Source: Comamonadaceae bacterium OS-4 (GTDB taxonomy: Bacteria > Pseudomonadota > Gammaproteobacteria > Burkholderiales > Burkholderiaceae_C). From it: a stretch of DNA of 64,000 nucleotides. The stretch's first letter is position 1, and each line of letters starts with the position of its first letter. The position numbers were made by a program, and so were the translations under genes. The stretch covers positions 2,192,501 to 2,256,500 of the forward strand of contig AP026970.1 of NCBI GenBank assembly GCA_027924025.1, read 5' to 3'. Shown one piece after another: positions 8,921-18,551 of this stretch. Below the pieces are notes generated by a model. It was not told where the DNA came from and ran no database searches. It saw only the letters and a program-made list of their open reading frames with translations.

Positions 8921-10024
8921 TCAGGTTGCGTGAATCAGTCCGACCACATGGTCGGCGATTGCCAGTGCACTGGTCAAGCCCGGCGACTCGATGCCGAACA
9001 GATTGATCCAGCCGGGCACGCCGTGTGCCTCCGCGGTCTGAATCAAAAAGTCAGCAGCGGGCTCGCCGGGACCGGAAATCTTGGGTCGCATGCCGGCATA
9101 TGCGGGTTGAAGTGCACCATCCGGCAAAGCGGGCCAATAGGTGCGGATCGCTCGGTAAAACGCCTCGCCTCTGCCGGGCTCCACGTCCAAATCCGCAGGA
9201 TCATCTACCCACTGCACATCCGGCCCGAAGCGGGCTTGCCCCCCGAGGTCCAGGGTCAGGTGCACGCCCAAGCCCGCAGCCTCCGGCATTGGGTACACCA
9301 GATGGGTGAAGGGGCTGCGCCCTGCCAGGGTGAAATAGTTGCCTTTGGCGTAGCGCGCTTGGGGGATGCGGTCGACCTGCATTCCTTTGCAGTGGCGAGC
9401 CACCGCACAGGCTTGCAAACCCGCCGCATTGATGACCAGCGCGGCTTGCAACTCCGTGCCATCACTTGCTACCAAATTTATAGCGCCATGCGCATATTCT
9501 GCGGCGGCCAAGGGCGAATTAAATGCCACAACACCGCCCGCCCCCTCGAGATCGCCCCACAAAGACACCATCAGCGCATGGCTATCCAGAATGCCGGTGC
9601 TGGGTGACCACAAGGCACCCACGCAGTGGAGATCGGGCTCCATGGCGCTTGCCTGTGCGGCACTCAAAAACTCAAGGTCAAGTACGCCATTGGCGACTGC
9701 CTGCCGGTGCAGGCTCTCCAGCTGCCGCATCTGCTCCGGCCGGGTCGCCACCATCAACTTGCCACACCGCTGAAAAGGCAACTGCCGTTCTTCCAGATAG
9801 TGGTACAGCTGCTGTTTGCCTTGGACACACAGCCGGGCTTTGAGCGAGCCACTGGGGTAGTAAATGCCAGCGTGGATCACCTCGCTGCTGCGCGAACTGG
9901 TCTGGGTGCCTATGGCATCGCAGGCCTCAAGCACCCACACATCCCGCCCGGTTTGGGCAATAGCCCGTGCAACTGCCAAGCCCACGACGCCCGCCCCCAC
10001 CACCACGCAATCGACCTGCTCCAT
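8921..10024 (-). CDS. FAD-dependent oxidoreductase, L-2-hydroxyglutarate oxidase family
   Basis: A 367-residue DAO-fold flavoprotein. The N-terminus VVVGAGVVGLAVARAIA is the Rossmann FAD-binding motif, followed by TSSRSSEVIHAGIYY, a signature of the LhgO/L-2-hydroxyglutarate dehydrogenase group. The C-terminal GIESPGLTSALAIA closes the FAD site. Related enzymes oxidise L-2-hydroxyglutarate to 2-oxoglutarate, passing electrons to oxygen or quinone; the substrate here is inferred. Start ATG 10024. A copy of the dispersed repeat lies inside the reading frame at 9468-9502 and encodes about 12 residues (AAEYAHGAINLV region). The upstream lipoprotein gene ends four bases away, so the two may be co-transcribed. 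Confidence 0.82.
   Translation of the reverse strand: MEQVDCVVVGAGVVGLAVARAIAQTGRDVWVLEACDAIGTQTSSRSSEVIHAGIYYPSGSLKARLCVQGKQQLYHYLEERQLPFQRCGKLMVATRPEQMRQLESLHRQAVANGVLDLEFLSAAQASAMEPDLHCVGALWSPSTGILDSHALMVSLWGDLEGAGGVVAFNSPLAAAEYAHGAINLVASDGTELQAALVINAAGLQACAVARHCKGMQVDRIPQARYAKGNYFTLAGRSPFTHLVYPMPEAAGLGVHLTLDLGGQARFGPDVQWVDDPADLDVEPGRGEAFYRAIRTYWPALPDGALQPAYAGMRPKISGPGEPAADFLIQTAEAHGVPGWINLFGIESPGLTSALAIADHVVGLIHAT
9468..9502. repeat. dispersed palindromic repeat, copy 2 (inside a CDS)
   Basis: GCTA-ccaaattta-TAGC followed by GCCATGCGCATATTCTGC. The right-hand part matches the copies at 23226 and 51251 (TGCGCATATTC and GCGCATATTCTGC). It lies in frame within the flavoprotein gene without interrupting it. 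Confidence 0.6.
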
Positions 10025-10028
10025 CGAT

Positions 10029-10481
10029 TCAGGGGCTCGCGGGTGGAGTGGCGCGAGACAAGTAGGCCTGCGCTTCGGGGGCATCCATACCGAATGTCAA
10101 GGCGGCGGTGGCCTCACCATGAAGCCCGAAGGCGTAGCCCCTGACCTCATTGACCATGACAAACTGCATGGCGAACATCGCACCATCGCTGCAGCGCATG
10201 TCCATGGCACCCCCGGTGACGCTGGTAAGCCGGAGTGAGCCGGCACAGCTGGCGATACTGCCCGTGCCGGACAGGATCATGTCGCCCGTGCGGTCGGGCC
10301 GCAAATTCACCACGCCCTCGAGCCGCTGCCCTCCGGTTTGCATCAGTGCCGGCCTTGGGGTTGTGACCAAGCGCCACCCCACATGCTCGACCGAAGCGCA
10401 GGCGGTGAGCCACGCCGCCATCGCCATGGTGACGAGGACTCGGCGACTGTGCATCAGCGGTGGCCCCGGGGGAAATTGCAT
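10029..10481 (-). CDS. hypothetical lipoprotein
   Basis: A 150-residue protein whose N-terminus MHSRRVLVTMAMAAWLTAC (from residue 10) is a lipoprotein signal with lipobox LTAC. The mature part has two further cysteines (SCAG and MRCSDG), possibly a disulphide. I do not recognise a family. ATG 10481 is preferred because GAAGGA lies eight bases upstream; ATG 10454 is a second option. The stop codon is four bases from the start of the flavoprotein gene on the same strand. Confidence 0.6.
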   Translation of the reverse strand: MQFPPGPPLMHSRRVLVTMAMAAWLTACASVEHVGWRLVTTPRPALMQTGGQRLEGVVNLRPDRTGDMILSGTGSIASCAGSLRLTSVTGGAMDMRCSDGAMFAMQFVMVNEVRGYAFGLHGEATAALTFGMDAPEAQAYLSRATPPASP

Positions 10482-10619
10482 CGTAATTCCTTCAGTCCGG
10501 CCATGGAGGAGCCGTTGTACTATCTTAGCGACGCAGCGCGGTTCTGACCCTGACAAAAGCGCGGCTCTGACCGGGCATTTCCGGCGCCGCGCGCTCCCCT
10601 GTTCGAAGGAGACCCTTTC

Positions 10620-11675
10620 TTGAAGCCTGTTCATCCATCTGCTCATTCAGCCGCGACGGCTCTGGCTCCTGCTTTTGCAGGGCAGCGTTGGTTCAAAGCG
10701 ATCACCGGGACACTGGCTGTTCTGGCCGTGCTGGTGGCGGTTTATTGGGTGGGCCCCCGCAACGAATTTGGCGCGCCGATAGCGACTCCTCGTGCCCAAG
10801 CGCCCCAGGACCTGGCCGCTTTGGATGCCTGGATAGCGGCACAAGAGGCCACGGTGCCCGGCATCAAAGCCGGCAATGCCAAGGGCATCGTTTGGGCGAA
10901 AAACCCCGGGCAAAAAACACCGTGGGCTGTGGTCTACCTGCACGGTTTCTCTGCCAGCAGGCTGGAGACCGCCCCCCTCACCGGGCAAGTGGCGCAGGGT
11001 CTGGGCGCCAATGTGTTTTACACCCGGCTGACGGGCCATGGCGTGCCCGGCTCAGCCATGGGCGACGCCAAGGTGCAAGACTGGCTGGCAGACGCACAAG
11101 AAGCGTTGAATATCGGGCGCCAGTTGGGCGATCGGGTGTTGGTCATCAGCTGCTCTACCGGTGCAACGCTGGCGACCTGGCTCGAAGTCAACGGCCCCAA
11201 AACCGGTGTAGCCGGACATGTGTTTGTATCCCCCAACTTCGGGCCTAAAGACGAGCGCGCTGATCTGATCAACGGCCCATGGGGCCACCAGATCGCTTTT
11301 GCCTTGCTGGGCCAGGAGCGTACCCACACGCCCGCCAGCGATGCTGAAAGCCAAGCCTGGACCAGCAGCTACCCTACCCGCGGCCTGTTTCCCATGATGG
11401 CGCTGGTCAAAGCCACCCGCGAGAGCCCGCTGGAGCGCTTCTCAGCGCCCGTCATGATGCTGTACAGCGCCGACGACAAGACGGTAGAGCCCCGCCTCTC
11501 GCAAGCCGCGTTCGACCGCTTCAGTTCGAGCAAGAAACACCTGGTGAAGGTCGACTACAGCGAAGCCAAAGGCCAGCATGTGCTGGCAGGCGAGATCCGC
11601 GCCCCGGCAGCCACTGCTCCTATGGCACAAAGCATTCTTCAATGGGTCGCCACACTCGGCCCGCTCGCACCATGA
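10620..11675 (+). CDS. alpha/beta hydrolase with N-terminal membrane anchor
   Basis: A 351-residue protein with a hydrophobic segment at residues 27-45 (ITGTLAVLAVLVAVYWV), probably an inner-membrane anchor with the rest in the periplasm. The oxyanion region is YLHGFSASR, with the nucleophile elbow SCSTG (Ser179), a probable acid in YSADDKTVE, and a late His in KGQHVLAGE. This is the serine hydrolase/esterase layout, with a less common S-x-S-x-G elbow. The start is TTG 10620, supported by AAGGAGA about eight bases upstream; no ATG lies near. The stop overlaps the next start (ATGA at 11672-11675). Confidence 0.75.
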   Translation: MKPVHPSAHSAATALAPAFAGQRWFKAITGTLAVLAVLVAVYWVGPRNEFGAPIATPRAQAPQDLAALDAWIAAQEATVPGIKAGNAKGIVWAKNPGQKTPWAVVYLHGFSASRLETAPLTGQVAQGLGANVFYTRLTGHGVPGSAMGDAKVQDWLADAQEALNIGRQLGDRVLVISCSTGATLATWLEVNGPKTGVAGHVFVSPNFGPKDERADLINGPWGHQIAFALLGQERTHTPASDAESQAWTSSYPTRGLFPMMALVKATRESPLERFSAPVMMLYSADDKTVEPRLSQAAFDRFSSSKKHLVKVDYSEAKGQHVLAGEIRAPAATAPMAQSILQWVATLGPLAP

Positions 11676-12358
11676 CACCTGACATGACCGCCAAGGCCAC
11701 CACCCCCGGCGATACCCCCGAGGTTTTGCGACTGCCGCTGCGCCAACTGGGCCTGCGCTCCGGCATGGCGCTGCAAACCCGCCGCTTGGTAGAAGGCACC
11801 AGCAAAACAGAGGCCCAGTTTTTTGGTGCGATCGAGGGCAAGGGCGTGATGGTCGGCCCCGCTAACTCAGATGCGGTGCAAACCGGGCTGACCACCGGCG
11901 AGGTGTGCATCGTGCGGGGCTTTACGGGGCAGTACGAGTTTTCCTTTATCAGCAAAGTCCTGCAGACTTTTGAGGCGCCCTTTGCCTATGCGTTGCTGGC
12001 CTACCCTGGGCAGGTCGATGCCAAACGGGTGCGCCAGTCCATGCGGACCAAAGTCGCTTGGCCTGCGGAGGTGAGCAGCACATCGGAAGGTGCATTCCGC
12101 CCTGTCACCCTGGCGGATTTGAGCCCCTACGGTGCCATGGTTTTAAGCGCGGAGGCTTTGGGTGGTGTGGGCGACACCATCGCCTGGAAGCTGGTGGCCC
12201 AGACGGAGTCCACACGCGTCCAGCTGGAGCTGCAAGCCAAAATATGCCACCACAGCCGCCCCACGGGCGTCGATCATTGGATTGTGGGTTTGGCGTTTCA
12301 GCAATTGAGCGCCGAAGACATCGTGCGACTGCACGACTTGGTGAACACTGGGGCCTAG
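11672..12358 (+). CDS. YcgR-type flagellar brake / PilZ domain protein
   Basis: A 228-residue cytosolic protein. The N-terminal half resembles the YcgR N-domain (LRSGMALQTRR, FSFISKVLQTFEAPFAYALLAYP). The C-terminal half is a PilZ domain with the cyclic-di-GMP signature R-x3-R (RQSMR) and D-x-S-x2-G (DLSPYG). Such proteins bind cyclic-di-GMP and slow flagellar rotation or act on other surface functions. ATG 11672 overlaps the hydrolase stop as ATGA, indicating coupling. A strong terminator follows. The GGDEF/EAL protein at 47891 is a possible source of the ligand signal. Confidence 0.75.
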   Translation: MTPDMTAKATTPGDTPEVLRLPLRQLGLRSGMALQTRRLVEGTSKTEAQFFGAIEGKGVMVGPANSDAVQTGLTTGEVCIVRGFTGQYEFSFISKVLQTFEAPFAYALLAYPGQVDAKRVRQSMRTKVAWPAEVSSTSEGAFRPVTLADLSPYGAMVLSAEALGGVGDTIAWKLVAQTESTRVQLELQAKICHHSRPTGVDHWIVGLAFQQLSAEDIVRLHDLVNTGA

Positions 12359-12390
12359 CCCGAACGCCTGCGCACACCGTCCTGATAAAC

Positions 12391-12425
12391 AAAAAAGCCT
12401 TCCAAGCGAACTTGGAAGGCTTTTT
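12391..12425. terminator. bidirectional intrinsic terminator
   Basis: A perfect 10-bp stem (GCCTTCCAAG / CTTGGAAGGC) with loop CGAA at 12397-12420. It is flanked by six A on the left and five T on the right, so it works on both strands. It separates the rightward PilZ gene from the leftward tRNA-Val. Confidence 0.9.
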
Positions 12426-12428
12426 ATC

Positions 12429-12503
12429 TGGTGGGCGATGCAAGTTTCGAACTTGCGACCCCTGCAGTGTGAATGCAGTGCTCTACCCCTGAGCTAATCG
12501 CCC
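12429..12503 (-). tRNA. tRNA-Val(CAC)
   Basis: A 75-base cloverleaf with the 3' CCA encoded. The acceptor stem GGGCGAT/ATCGCCC is perfect, the D arm is GCTC..GAGC, the anticodon stem CTGCA/TGCAG holds loop TTCACAC (anticodon CAC, Val GUG), and the T arm is GCAAG-TTCGAAA-CTTGC. It is transcribed leftward into the shared terminator. Confidence 0.97.
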
Positions 12504-12537
12504 TTGAAACTGTGATCCCGTATCAAGGAAGCCTCAA

Positions 12538-12543
12538 ATTATA
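12538..12543 (-). promoter_or_regulatory. possible -10 element of tRNA-Val
   Basis: On the minus strand TATAAT occurs 35 bases before the mature tRNA 5' end, in the gap between dnaQ and the tRNA. No clear -35 box was found at the right spacing, so this is tentative. Confidence 0.35.
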
Positions 12544-12552
12544 TACCATTTT

Positions 12553-13263
12553 TCAGGCCAATTGCTTCCAGACCGTTTTTCCGCCACTAGATTTGTCCAA
12601 CTGGGCCAAAACATCGTCGTGCGCAGCCATTTCTTGGGCATTCGCTTCCAGGACTGGCAGTTGCATGCTGCGCAGGTCCAACTGCTCCACCACCAAGCCG
12701 GGCTCTTGGGTATCGCTACTCTCCATCAGCAAGGCATCTTGGCCCCGGGTCATGTTGATGTAAACGTCGGCCAGCAGCTCGGCATCCAACAGCGCACCGT
12801 GCAGGGTGCGCCCGGAGTTGTCTACCTCCAAGCGATCGCACAAGGCATCCAGACTGTTGCGCTTGCCCGGGAACATTTCCTTGGCCATCACCAAGGTGTC
12901 CAAGACACTGGCGACAAAACTCTTGAACGGCTTCTTGCCCGTGCGCTTGAGCTCCATGTCTAGAAAGGACAGGTCAAAAGGCGCGTTGTGGATGATGATT
13001 TCGGCGCCCGCTACATAGTCCACCAGCTCTTGGGCAATCTCCTCAAAGCGGGGCTTGTCGCTCAAAAACTGGGTTGTCAGCCCGTGGACCCGCAACGCAC
13101 CTTCATCGCTGTCCCGCCCCGGGTTCAGGTAAAAGTGCAGGTTGTTCCCGGTCAGCTTGCGGTTAACAAGTTCCACGCAGCCGATTTCCACCATGCGGTC
13201 CGGATGGTCCGGATGGTTGGCGTAAAAACCGGTGGTTTCCGTGTCGAGAACAATCTGGCGCAT
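12553..13263 (-). CDS. dnaQ: DNA polymerase III epsilon subunit (3'-5' proofreading exonuclease)
   Basis: A 236-residue DnaQ-type exonuclease. Exo I is DTETTG (Asp7, Glu9), Exo II is HNAPFDLSFLD, and Exo III is HGALLDAELLADVY with the catalytic His and Asp. The C-terminal tail includes a polymerase-binding region. It proofreads for the replicative polymerase. The start ATG 13263 lies eight bases after the fdx stop on the same strand, so dnaQ appears to be the last gene of the isc transcription unit. A much longer in-frame extension overlaps fdx and was not used. Confidence 0.94.
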   Translation of the reverse strand: MRQIVLDTETTGFYANHPDHPDRMVEIGCVELVNRKLTGNNLHFYLNPGRDSDEGALRVHGLTTQFLSDKPRFEEIAQELVDYVAGAEIIIHNAPFDLSFLDMELKRTGKKPFKSFVASVLDTLVMAKEMFPGKRNSLDALCDRLEVDNSGRTLHGALLDAELLADVYINMTRGQDALLMESSDTQEPGLVVEQLDLRSMQLPVLEANAQEMAAHDDVLAQLDKSSGGKTVWKQLA

Positions 13264-13271
13264 GGTCTGTC

Positions 13272-13610
13272 TCAGTGGTTTTCGCGGGCGTGGTTGATGC
13301 TGTATTTGGGAATCTGTACCACCAGGTCTTGCTGCGCAAGGTAAGCCTGGCAACTCAATCGGGACTGTGGCTCCAAGCCCCAAGCGCGGTCCAACAGGTC
13401 TTCTTCGGTTTCTTCTGCGGCATTCAAGCTTTGCAAACCTTCGCGCACGATCACGTGGCAGGTGGTACAGGCGCAGCTCATGTCGCACGCATGTTCAATC
13501 TGGATACCGTTTTCCAACAGCGCCTCGCAAATGGAGGTGCCGGGAGCCGCTGTTAACTCAACCCCTTCAGGGCAATACTCAGGATGCGGCAGGATTTTGA
13601 TGATGGGCAT
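13272..13610 (-). CDS. fdx: ISC-type [2Fe-2S] ferredoxin
   Basis: A 112-residue adrenodoxin-type ferredoxin with the cluster ligands Cys42, Cys48, Cys51 and Cys87 in the usual C-x5-C-x2-C...C spacing, plus an extra Cys46. In the ISC pathway it supplies electrons for Fe-S cluster assembly on IscU. It follows hscA by 12 bases and precedes dnaQ by 8 bases, as the last isc gene; no iscX was found. Confidence 0.95.
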   Translation of the reverse strand: MPIIKILPHPEYCPEGVELTAAPGTSICEALLENGIQIEHACDMSCACTTCHVIVREGLQSLNAAEETEEDLLDRAWGLEPQSRLSCQAYLAQQDLVVQIPKYSINHARENH

Positions 13611-13622
13611 GGTCAGTTCACT

Positions 13623-15479
13623 TCAAATGGATTCAATGCTTTTGCCGGCCAGTGCTTGCGAAATACCTTTGTTCATCCGCATGGCGGCAAAGGGCTCGGT
13701 CACATCGGCCAGCGCTTTGATCGCGGTTTCGATAACGGCAGGATCGGTGACCTGCATGGCAGCGGTCACATCGGCAATGGCTGCATCAATGACAGTGCGC
13801 TCTGCGGCATTGAGAAGCTCGCCATCCGCCTCCAAGGCACTGCGTGTCGCCAAGATCAGGCGGTCGGCGTCCACCCGGGCTTCCACCAAGGCACGGGCTC
13901 GCATATCGGCCTCTGCAGTGGCAAAGCTGTCTTTGAGCATGGCGGCAATTTGGTCATCGGTGAGACCGTAAGACGGCTTTACATCAATCCGGGCCTCCAC
14001 ACCGCTGACTTGCTCTTTGGCGGATACGTTCAACAAGCCGTCGGCATCGACCGTGAAGGTCACCCGGATGCGGGCTGCACCCGCTGCCATCGGGGGAATC
14101 CCGCGCAGCTCAAACCGGGCCAGGCTGCGGCAATCGGCGACAAGGTCTCGCTCACCTTGGACGACATGCAAAGCCAGCGCGGTCTGGCCGTCTTTGTAGG
14201 TCGTGAAATCCTGCGCCATGGCAGTAGGGATGGTTTGGTTGCGCGGCACGATGCGCTCGACCAAGCCCCCCATGGTTTCCACCCCCAACGACAAGGGGAT
14301 CACGTCCAGCAGCAACAAATCCCCACCGGGATTGTTACCGGCCAGCTGGTTGGCCTGAATGGCGGCACCCAGCGCCACCACCTCATCCGGATTCAAATTG
14401 GTCAACGGCTCTTGACCAAAAAAGGCCTGCACTGCAGCCTTGATCTGGGGCATGCGCGTAGAGCCGCCCACCAACACCACGCCCTGAACATCTTCTTTGC
14501 TGAGCGACGCATCCCGCAAAGCCTTGCGTACGGCTTGCAAGGTGCGCGCCGTCAGGTCTTTGGTAGCCGCCTCGAAATCCTCGCGCCGGACGCCCAGATC
14601 GATAGCGCCTGCTGACAGATCCACCTCCACGCTGGCGATTTCTTCAGCCGACAAGGCTTCTTTGCAAGAGCGTGCCTCTGCCATCAAGACCGCCTGATCT
14701 TCAGGGGTGGGCGCAGCAAGGCCGGAAGTTTGCAGCAACCACTCCGCCAATGCGCGGTCGTAGTCATCGCCCCCCAGCGCAGAGTCGCCGCCGGTGGCCA
14801 ACACTTCGAAAACGCCTTGCGACAAACGAAGAATGGAAATATCGAAGGTACCGCCGCCCAAGTCATAAATGGCGTAGACCCCTTCCGAAGCGTTGTCCAA
14901 ACCATACGCAATGGCGGCCGCCGTCGGCTCGTTGATCAAGCGCAAGACATTCAGGCCCGCAAGTTGGGCTGCGTCTTTGGTGGCTTGGCGCTGTGCATCG
15001 TCAAAATAGGCCGGCACCGTGATAACTGCACCGTAAATGTCGTCATTGAAGCTGTCTTCAGCACGGAACCGCAGGGTCGCCAGGATCTCCGCACTGACTT
15101 CCACCGGGCTCTTTACCCCTGCAATGGTGCGGATTCGGGCCATCCCCGGCTCGTTCACCAACGCGAACGGCAGCTTGTCGGCGTGCGCGATATCCGCAAA
15201 ACCGCGCCCCATCAGGCGCTTGGCCGATGCAATCGTGTTTCCCGGATCAGTGGTTTGATTCGCCAAGGCGTCAAAGCCGATCTGCCGGCGATCGGCATCC
15301 AGATAACGCACCACACTGGGCAACACCACCCGCCCCTGCGCGTCAGGCAGGCACTCGGCCACACCGCTGCGCACAGCGGCTACCAGAGAGTGGGTGGTCC
15401 CTAAATCAATACCGACAGCGATACGGCGCTCATGCGGATTGGGGGATTGGCCGGGTTCTGAAATTTGCAAAAGCGCCAT
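13623..15479 (-). CDS. hscA: Fe-S assembly chaperone HscA (Hsp70 family)
   Basis: A 618-residue specialised Hsp70. The N-terminal ATPase has [12 protein letters not shown] near residue 23 and the second phosphate motif [12 protein letters not shown]. The substrate-binding domain begins around residue 400 ([17 protein letters not shown]). With HscB it binds the LPPVK motif of IscU and drives cluster transfer using ATP. The length is typical of HscA. It lies in the isc operon between hscB (11-base gap) and fdx. Confidence 0.95.
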   Translation of the reverse strand: MALLQISEPGQSPNPHERRIAVGIDLGTTHSLVAAVRSGVAECLPDAQGRVVLPSVVRYLDADRRQIGFDALANQTTDPGNTIASAKRLMGRGFADIAHADKLPFALVNEPGMARIRTIAGVKSPVEVSAEILATLRFRAEDSFNDDIYGAVITVPAYFDDAQRQATKDAAQLAGLNVLRLINEPTAAAIAYGLDNASEGVYAIYDLGGGTFDISILRLSQGVFEVLATGGDSALGGDDYDRALAEWLLQTSGLAAPTPEDQAVLMAEARSCKEALSAEEIASVEVDLSAGAIDLGVRREDFEAATKDLTARTLQAVRKALRDASLSKEDVQGVVLVGGSTRMPQIKAAVQAFFGQEPLTNLNPDEVVALGAAIQANQLAGNNPGGDLLLLDVIPLSLGVETMGGLVERIVPRNQTIPTAMAQDFTTYKDGQTALALHVVQGERDLVADCRSLARFELRGIPPMAAGAARIRVTFTVDADGLLNVSAKEQVSGVEARIDVKPSYGLTDDQIAAMLKDSFATAEADMRARALVEARVDADRLILATRSALEADGELLNAAERTVIDAAIADVTAAMQVTDPAVIETAIKALADVTEPFAAMRMNKGISQALAGKSIESI

Positions 15480-15490
15480 GACATCTCACA

Positions 15491-16006
15491 CTATTCAAAT
15501 TGATCTAAACGCTGATGCAGGTCGAGCGCGAACTTATCGATAAACATCAAGGCCCGCACGTGACTCACCGCGGCTTCAAAGTCTTTTGTTTGGTCCAACG
15601 CAGTCTCGCAGGCGCCCAGCAGCTCCCGCCGGCTTTGTTGCACTTCGGCCAACAGAGCCTCCAGGGCGAGTGCTCCGTCCGCATCATCCAGCGCCTCGCG
15701 CCACTCCATCTGCTGCATAAGAAATGCAGCGGGCATGGCGGTGTTGCTGTGCGCCTGAATGGGCTTGCCGGCCAACTCACACAAGTAGGCAGCACGCTTC
15801 AGGGGATCTTTTAAGCGCTGATAGGCCTCGTTGATCCTGACAGACCATTGCAAAGCCACCCGCTGGGCGGCGGGGCCATGAGCCGCAAATTTATCCGGAT
15901 GGGCTTCCCTCTGAAGCTCCTTCCAGCGCGCATCCATGGCCGCACGATCCTGCACAAACGCCCTCGTCAAACCGAAGAGGGCAAAGTCATCGTCTTGCAG
16001 GTTCAC
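15491..16006 (-). CDS. hscB: Fe-S assembly co-chaperone HscB (J-protein)
   Basis: A 171-residue protein with an N-terminal J domain whose HPD motif is at residues 36-38, and a C-terminal three-helix domain that binds IscU. It delivers IscU to HscA and stimulates its ATPase. The start is GTG 16006, whose bases overlap the iscA stop (GTGA), a sign of translational coupling. Confidence 0.93.
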   Translation of the reverse strand: MNLQDDDFALFGLTRAFVQDRAAMDARWKELQREAHPDKFAAHGPAAQRVALQWSVRINEAYQRLKDPLKRAAYLCELAGKPIQAHSNTAMPAAFLMQQMEWREALDDADGALALEALLAEVQQSRRELLGACETALDQTKDFEAAVSHVRALMFIDKFALDLHQRLDQFE

Positions 16007-16326
16007 ACTCGGAAGGACTCACCACACCCGCACTTGTCGCGCTCGTTGGGGTTATTGAAGCGAAAACCTTCGTTCAAACCCTCGCGGACAAAATCCAGCT
16101 GGGTACCGTCAATGTAGGCAAAGCTCTTGGGATCGACCAGGACTTTCACGCCATGGCCTTCAAACACGATATCTTCTGGCGCCAACTCATCCACGTACTC
16201 CAGCTGATACGCCAGTCCGGAGCAGCCCGTGGTCTTTACGCCCAAGCGCACCCCCACTCCCTTTCCACGTTTGGTCAGGTAGCGGGTCACGTGGCGCGCA
16301 GCGGCCTCTGTCAGGGTGACGGCCAT
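16003..16326 (-). CDS. iscA: iron-sulfur assembly protein IscA (A-type carrier)
   Basis: A 107-residue A-type carrier with the three conserved cysteines Cys35, Cys99 and Cys101 (CGCGESF at the C-terminus). It carries an Fe-S cluster or iron from IscU to apo-proteins. The gene ends in a 4-base overlap with hscB and starts one base after iscU stops. Confidence 0.95.
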   Translation of the reverse strand: MAVTLTEAAARHVTRYLTKRGKGVGVRLGVKTTGCSGLAYQLEYVDELAPEDIVFEGHGVKVLVDPKSFAYIDGTQLDFVREGLNEGFRFNNPNERDKCGCGESFRV

Positions 16327-16327
16327 A

Positions 16328-16714
16328 TCAGTTCAGGTGCTTTTTCTTGTAGTCGTCCACGGCTGCTTTGATCGCGTCTTCCGCAAGGATCGAGCAATGG
16401 ATCTTGACCGGTGGAAGCGCCAATTCTTCAGCGATCTGGCTGTTTTTCAGGGCCGCAGCCTCGTCCAGCGTTTTGCCTTTGACCCATTCGGTCACCAGGG
16501 AGCTGGACGCAATCGCTGAGCCGCAACCGTAGGTTTTGAATCGCGCATCTTCGATCACACCGGTCTCAGCGTTCACCTTGATTTGCAGTTTCATCACATC
16601 ACCACAGGCGGGCGCACCCACCATGCCAGTACCCACCGAGTCATCGCCCTTGTCAAAGGAGCCCACGTTGCGGGGGTTTTCGTAGTGATCAACGACTTTG
16701 TCTGAATATGCCAT
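16328..16714 (-). CDS. iscU: Fe-S cluster scaffold IscU
   Basis: A 128-residue scaffold with ligands Cys37, Asp39, Cys64, His106 and Cys107. The HscA recognition motif LPPVK is at residues 100-104. It receives sulphur from IscS and builds [2Fe-2S] clusters. It lies 22 bases after iscS in the operon. Confidence 0.96.
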   Translation of the reverse strand: MAYSDKVVDHYENPRNVGSFDKGDDSVGTGMVGAPACGDVMKLQIKVNAETGVIEDARFKTYGCGSAIASSSLVTEWVKGKTLDEAAALKNSQIAEELALPPVKIHCSILAEDAIKAAVDDYKKKHLN

Positions 16715-16736
16715 TTGCTATACCTCGTAACTTCGA

Positions 16737-17957
16737 TCAGTGCGCCGCCCACTGGATAGTGGACAGGTCGATACCTTCTTTGTACATGTCCCACAACGGG
16801 CTCAAATCACGCAGCTTGGCCACGTTTTGCTTGATGGTGTCGACCGCATAGTCGATGTCCGCCTCGGTGGTCCATCTGCCGATCGTCATGCGCAAGCTGC
16901 TGTGCGCCAATTCATCGCTGCGCCCCAGAGCGCGCAGCACATAGCTGGGCTCCAGGGATGCGGAAGTACAAGCCGAACCACTGGACACTGCCAGGCCCTT
17001 GATACCCATGATCAAGGACTCGCCCTCCACATAGTTGAAGCTCATGTTCAGGTTATGGGGAACGCGCTTTTCTTTGTGGCCGTTGATAAAGACCTGCTCA
17101 ATGCCTTCCAAGCCAGCCAACATGCGGTCATGCAGGGCCTTGATTCGCTTGTTTTCTTCATGCATCTCGGCCTTGGCAATGGCGTAGGCCTCGCCCATAC
17201 CCACAATCTGGTGGGTTGGCAAGGTGCCGCTACGCATACCGCGCTCGTGGCCACCGCCGTGCATTTGGGCTTCGAGCCGGATGCGGGGCTTGCGACGAAC
17301 AAACAAGGCGCCAATACCCTTGGGGCCGTAGGTCTTGTGGGAGGTCAGGCTCATCAAATCGATGGGCAACTGGGTCATGTCAATGTCCACGCGGCCGGTC
17401 GCCTGCGCTGCATCCACATGGAAAATCACGCCTTTTTCGCGACACGCGTTGCCCAAAGCCACGACGTCCTGGATCACGCCGATCTCGTTATTCACGAACA
17501 TCACACTCGCCAGAATGGTATCGGGACGGATAGCGGCTTTGAACGTATCGAGGTTGACCAAACCATCGTCTTGCACATCAAGGTAGGTGACTTCAAATCC
17601 TTGGCGCTCCAGCTCGCGGCAGGTGTCCAGCACCGCCTTGTGCTCGGTTTTCACCGTGATGATGTGCTTGCCTTTGGTCTTGTAGAACTGTGCGGCACCC
17701 TTGATTGCAAGGTTGTTGGACTCGGTAGCACCCGAGGTCCAGACGATTTCACGAGGATCCGCACCGATCAAGGATGCGACTTGCTCGCGGGCCTTCTCGA
17801 CAGCAGCTTCAGCTTCCCAGCCCCAGGCGTGGCTCCTGGATGCCGGATTGCCGAAGTGATTGCGCAGCCAAGGGACCATGGCATCCACCACCCGCTCGTC
17901 GCAGGGGTTGGTTGCGCTGTAGTCCATGTAAATCGGGAAATGAGGTGTTGTGTCCAT
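16737..17957 (-). CDS. iscS: cysteine desulfurase IscS
   Basis: A 406-residue PLP enzyme taking sulphur from cysteine to give alanine and a persulphide. The PLP lysine is Lys208 in SHKTYGPKG, and the catalytic cysteine is Cys330 in the mobile loop [10 protein letters not shown]. The N-terminus [12 protein letters not shown] is typical of group I desulfurases. It supplies IscU and also tRNA thiolation. It follows iscR by 30 bases. Confidence 0.96.
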   Translation of the reverse strand: MDTTPHFPIYMDYSATNPCDERVVDAMVPWLRNHFGNPASRSHAWGWEAEAAVEKAREQVASLIGADPREIVWTSGATESNNLAIKGAAQFYKTKGKHIITVKTEHKAVLDTCRELERQGFEVTYLDVQDDGLVNLDTFKAAIRPDTILASVMFVNNEIGVIQDVVALGNACREKGVIFHVDAAQATGRVDIDMTQLPIDLMSLTSHKTYGPKGIGALFVRRKPRIRLEAQMHGGGHERGMRSGTLPTHQIVGMGEAYAIAKAEMHEENKRIKALHDRMLAGLEGIEQVFINGHKEKRVPHNLNMSFNYVEGESLIMGIKGLAVSSGSACTSASLEPSYVLRALGRSDELAHSSLRMTIGRWTTEADIDYAVDTIKQNVAKLRDLSPLWDMYKEGIDLSTIQWAAH

Positions 17958-17987
17958 AGCTGGCTCGGTGCTGGCTGCAGTAAAAAA

Positions 17988-18524
17988 TCAGGATTTAGAG
18001 AAAGCATTGCCCAAGGCGAACACCGAATTCGGCGCATTCACCCGAATCGGCTTAACCACTGGCATTGCAGAAATTGCGCGCTTGATGCTCGGCTTGTCTT
18101 CGATTTGCAAGCCCTTGGCGAGTTGGTCGTCCACCAGTTTTTGCAGGGTGACCGAGTCCAAAAACTCCACCATACGGGTGTTCAAAGAAGCCCAGAGGTC
18201 GTGCGTCATGCAGCGGGCGCCTTCGCCCAAGCAGTTTTCTTTGCCGCTGCATTGGGTGGCATCGATCGGCTCGTCTACCGACGTGATGATCTCTGCCACA
18301 GTAATGTCAGACGCTTTGCGGGCCAAGGTGTAACCGCCGCCGGGGCCGCGAGTGGACTCTACCAAATCGTGGCGACGCAGCTTGCCGAACAACTGCTCAA
18401 GGTAAGAAAGGGAAATTTGTTGGCGCTGGCTGATCGCAGCCAGAGTCACAGGCCCTGAGCTTTGACGCAGGCCCAGATCGATCATCGCGGTGACCGCAAA
18501 ACGGCCTTTGGTGGTGAGACGCAT
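17988..18524 (-). CDS. iscR: Fe-S cluster-sensing regulator IscR (Rrf2 family)
   Basis: A 178-residue Rrf2-family winged-helix regulator starting [11 protein letters not shown], with AAGGAG seven bases before ATG 18524. Cluster ligands are Cys92, Cys98, Cys105 and His108. The last cysteine spacing is one residue longer than in E. coli IscR (Cys104/His107). In known systems the [2Fe-2S] form represses the isc operon at type 1 sites and the apo form acts at type 2 sites. An operator-like sequence overlaps its own promoter (see 18552-18573). Confidence 0.94.
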   Translation of the reverse strand: MRLTTKGRFAVTAMIDLGLRQSSGPVTLAAISQRQQISLSYLEQLFGKLRRHDLVESTRGPGGGYTLARKASDITVAEIITSVDEPIDATQCSGKENCLGEGARCMTHDLWASLNTRMVEFLDSVTLQKLVDDQLAKGLQIEDKPSIKRAISAMPVVKPIRVNAPNSVFALGNAFSKS

Positions 18525-18551
18525 CGCTTGCTCCTTGGTGGCAGGGTTGTT

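Noticed and set aside
16740..18458. 572-codon open frame on the plus strand
   Set aside because: Antisense to iscS and iscR, both clearly recognised; no motif on this strand.
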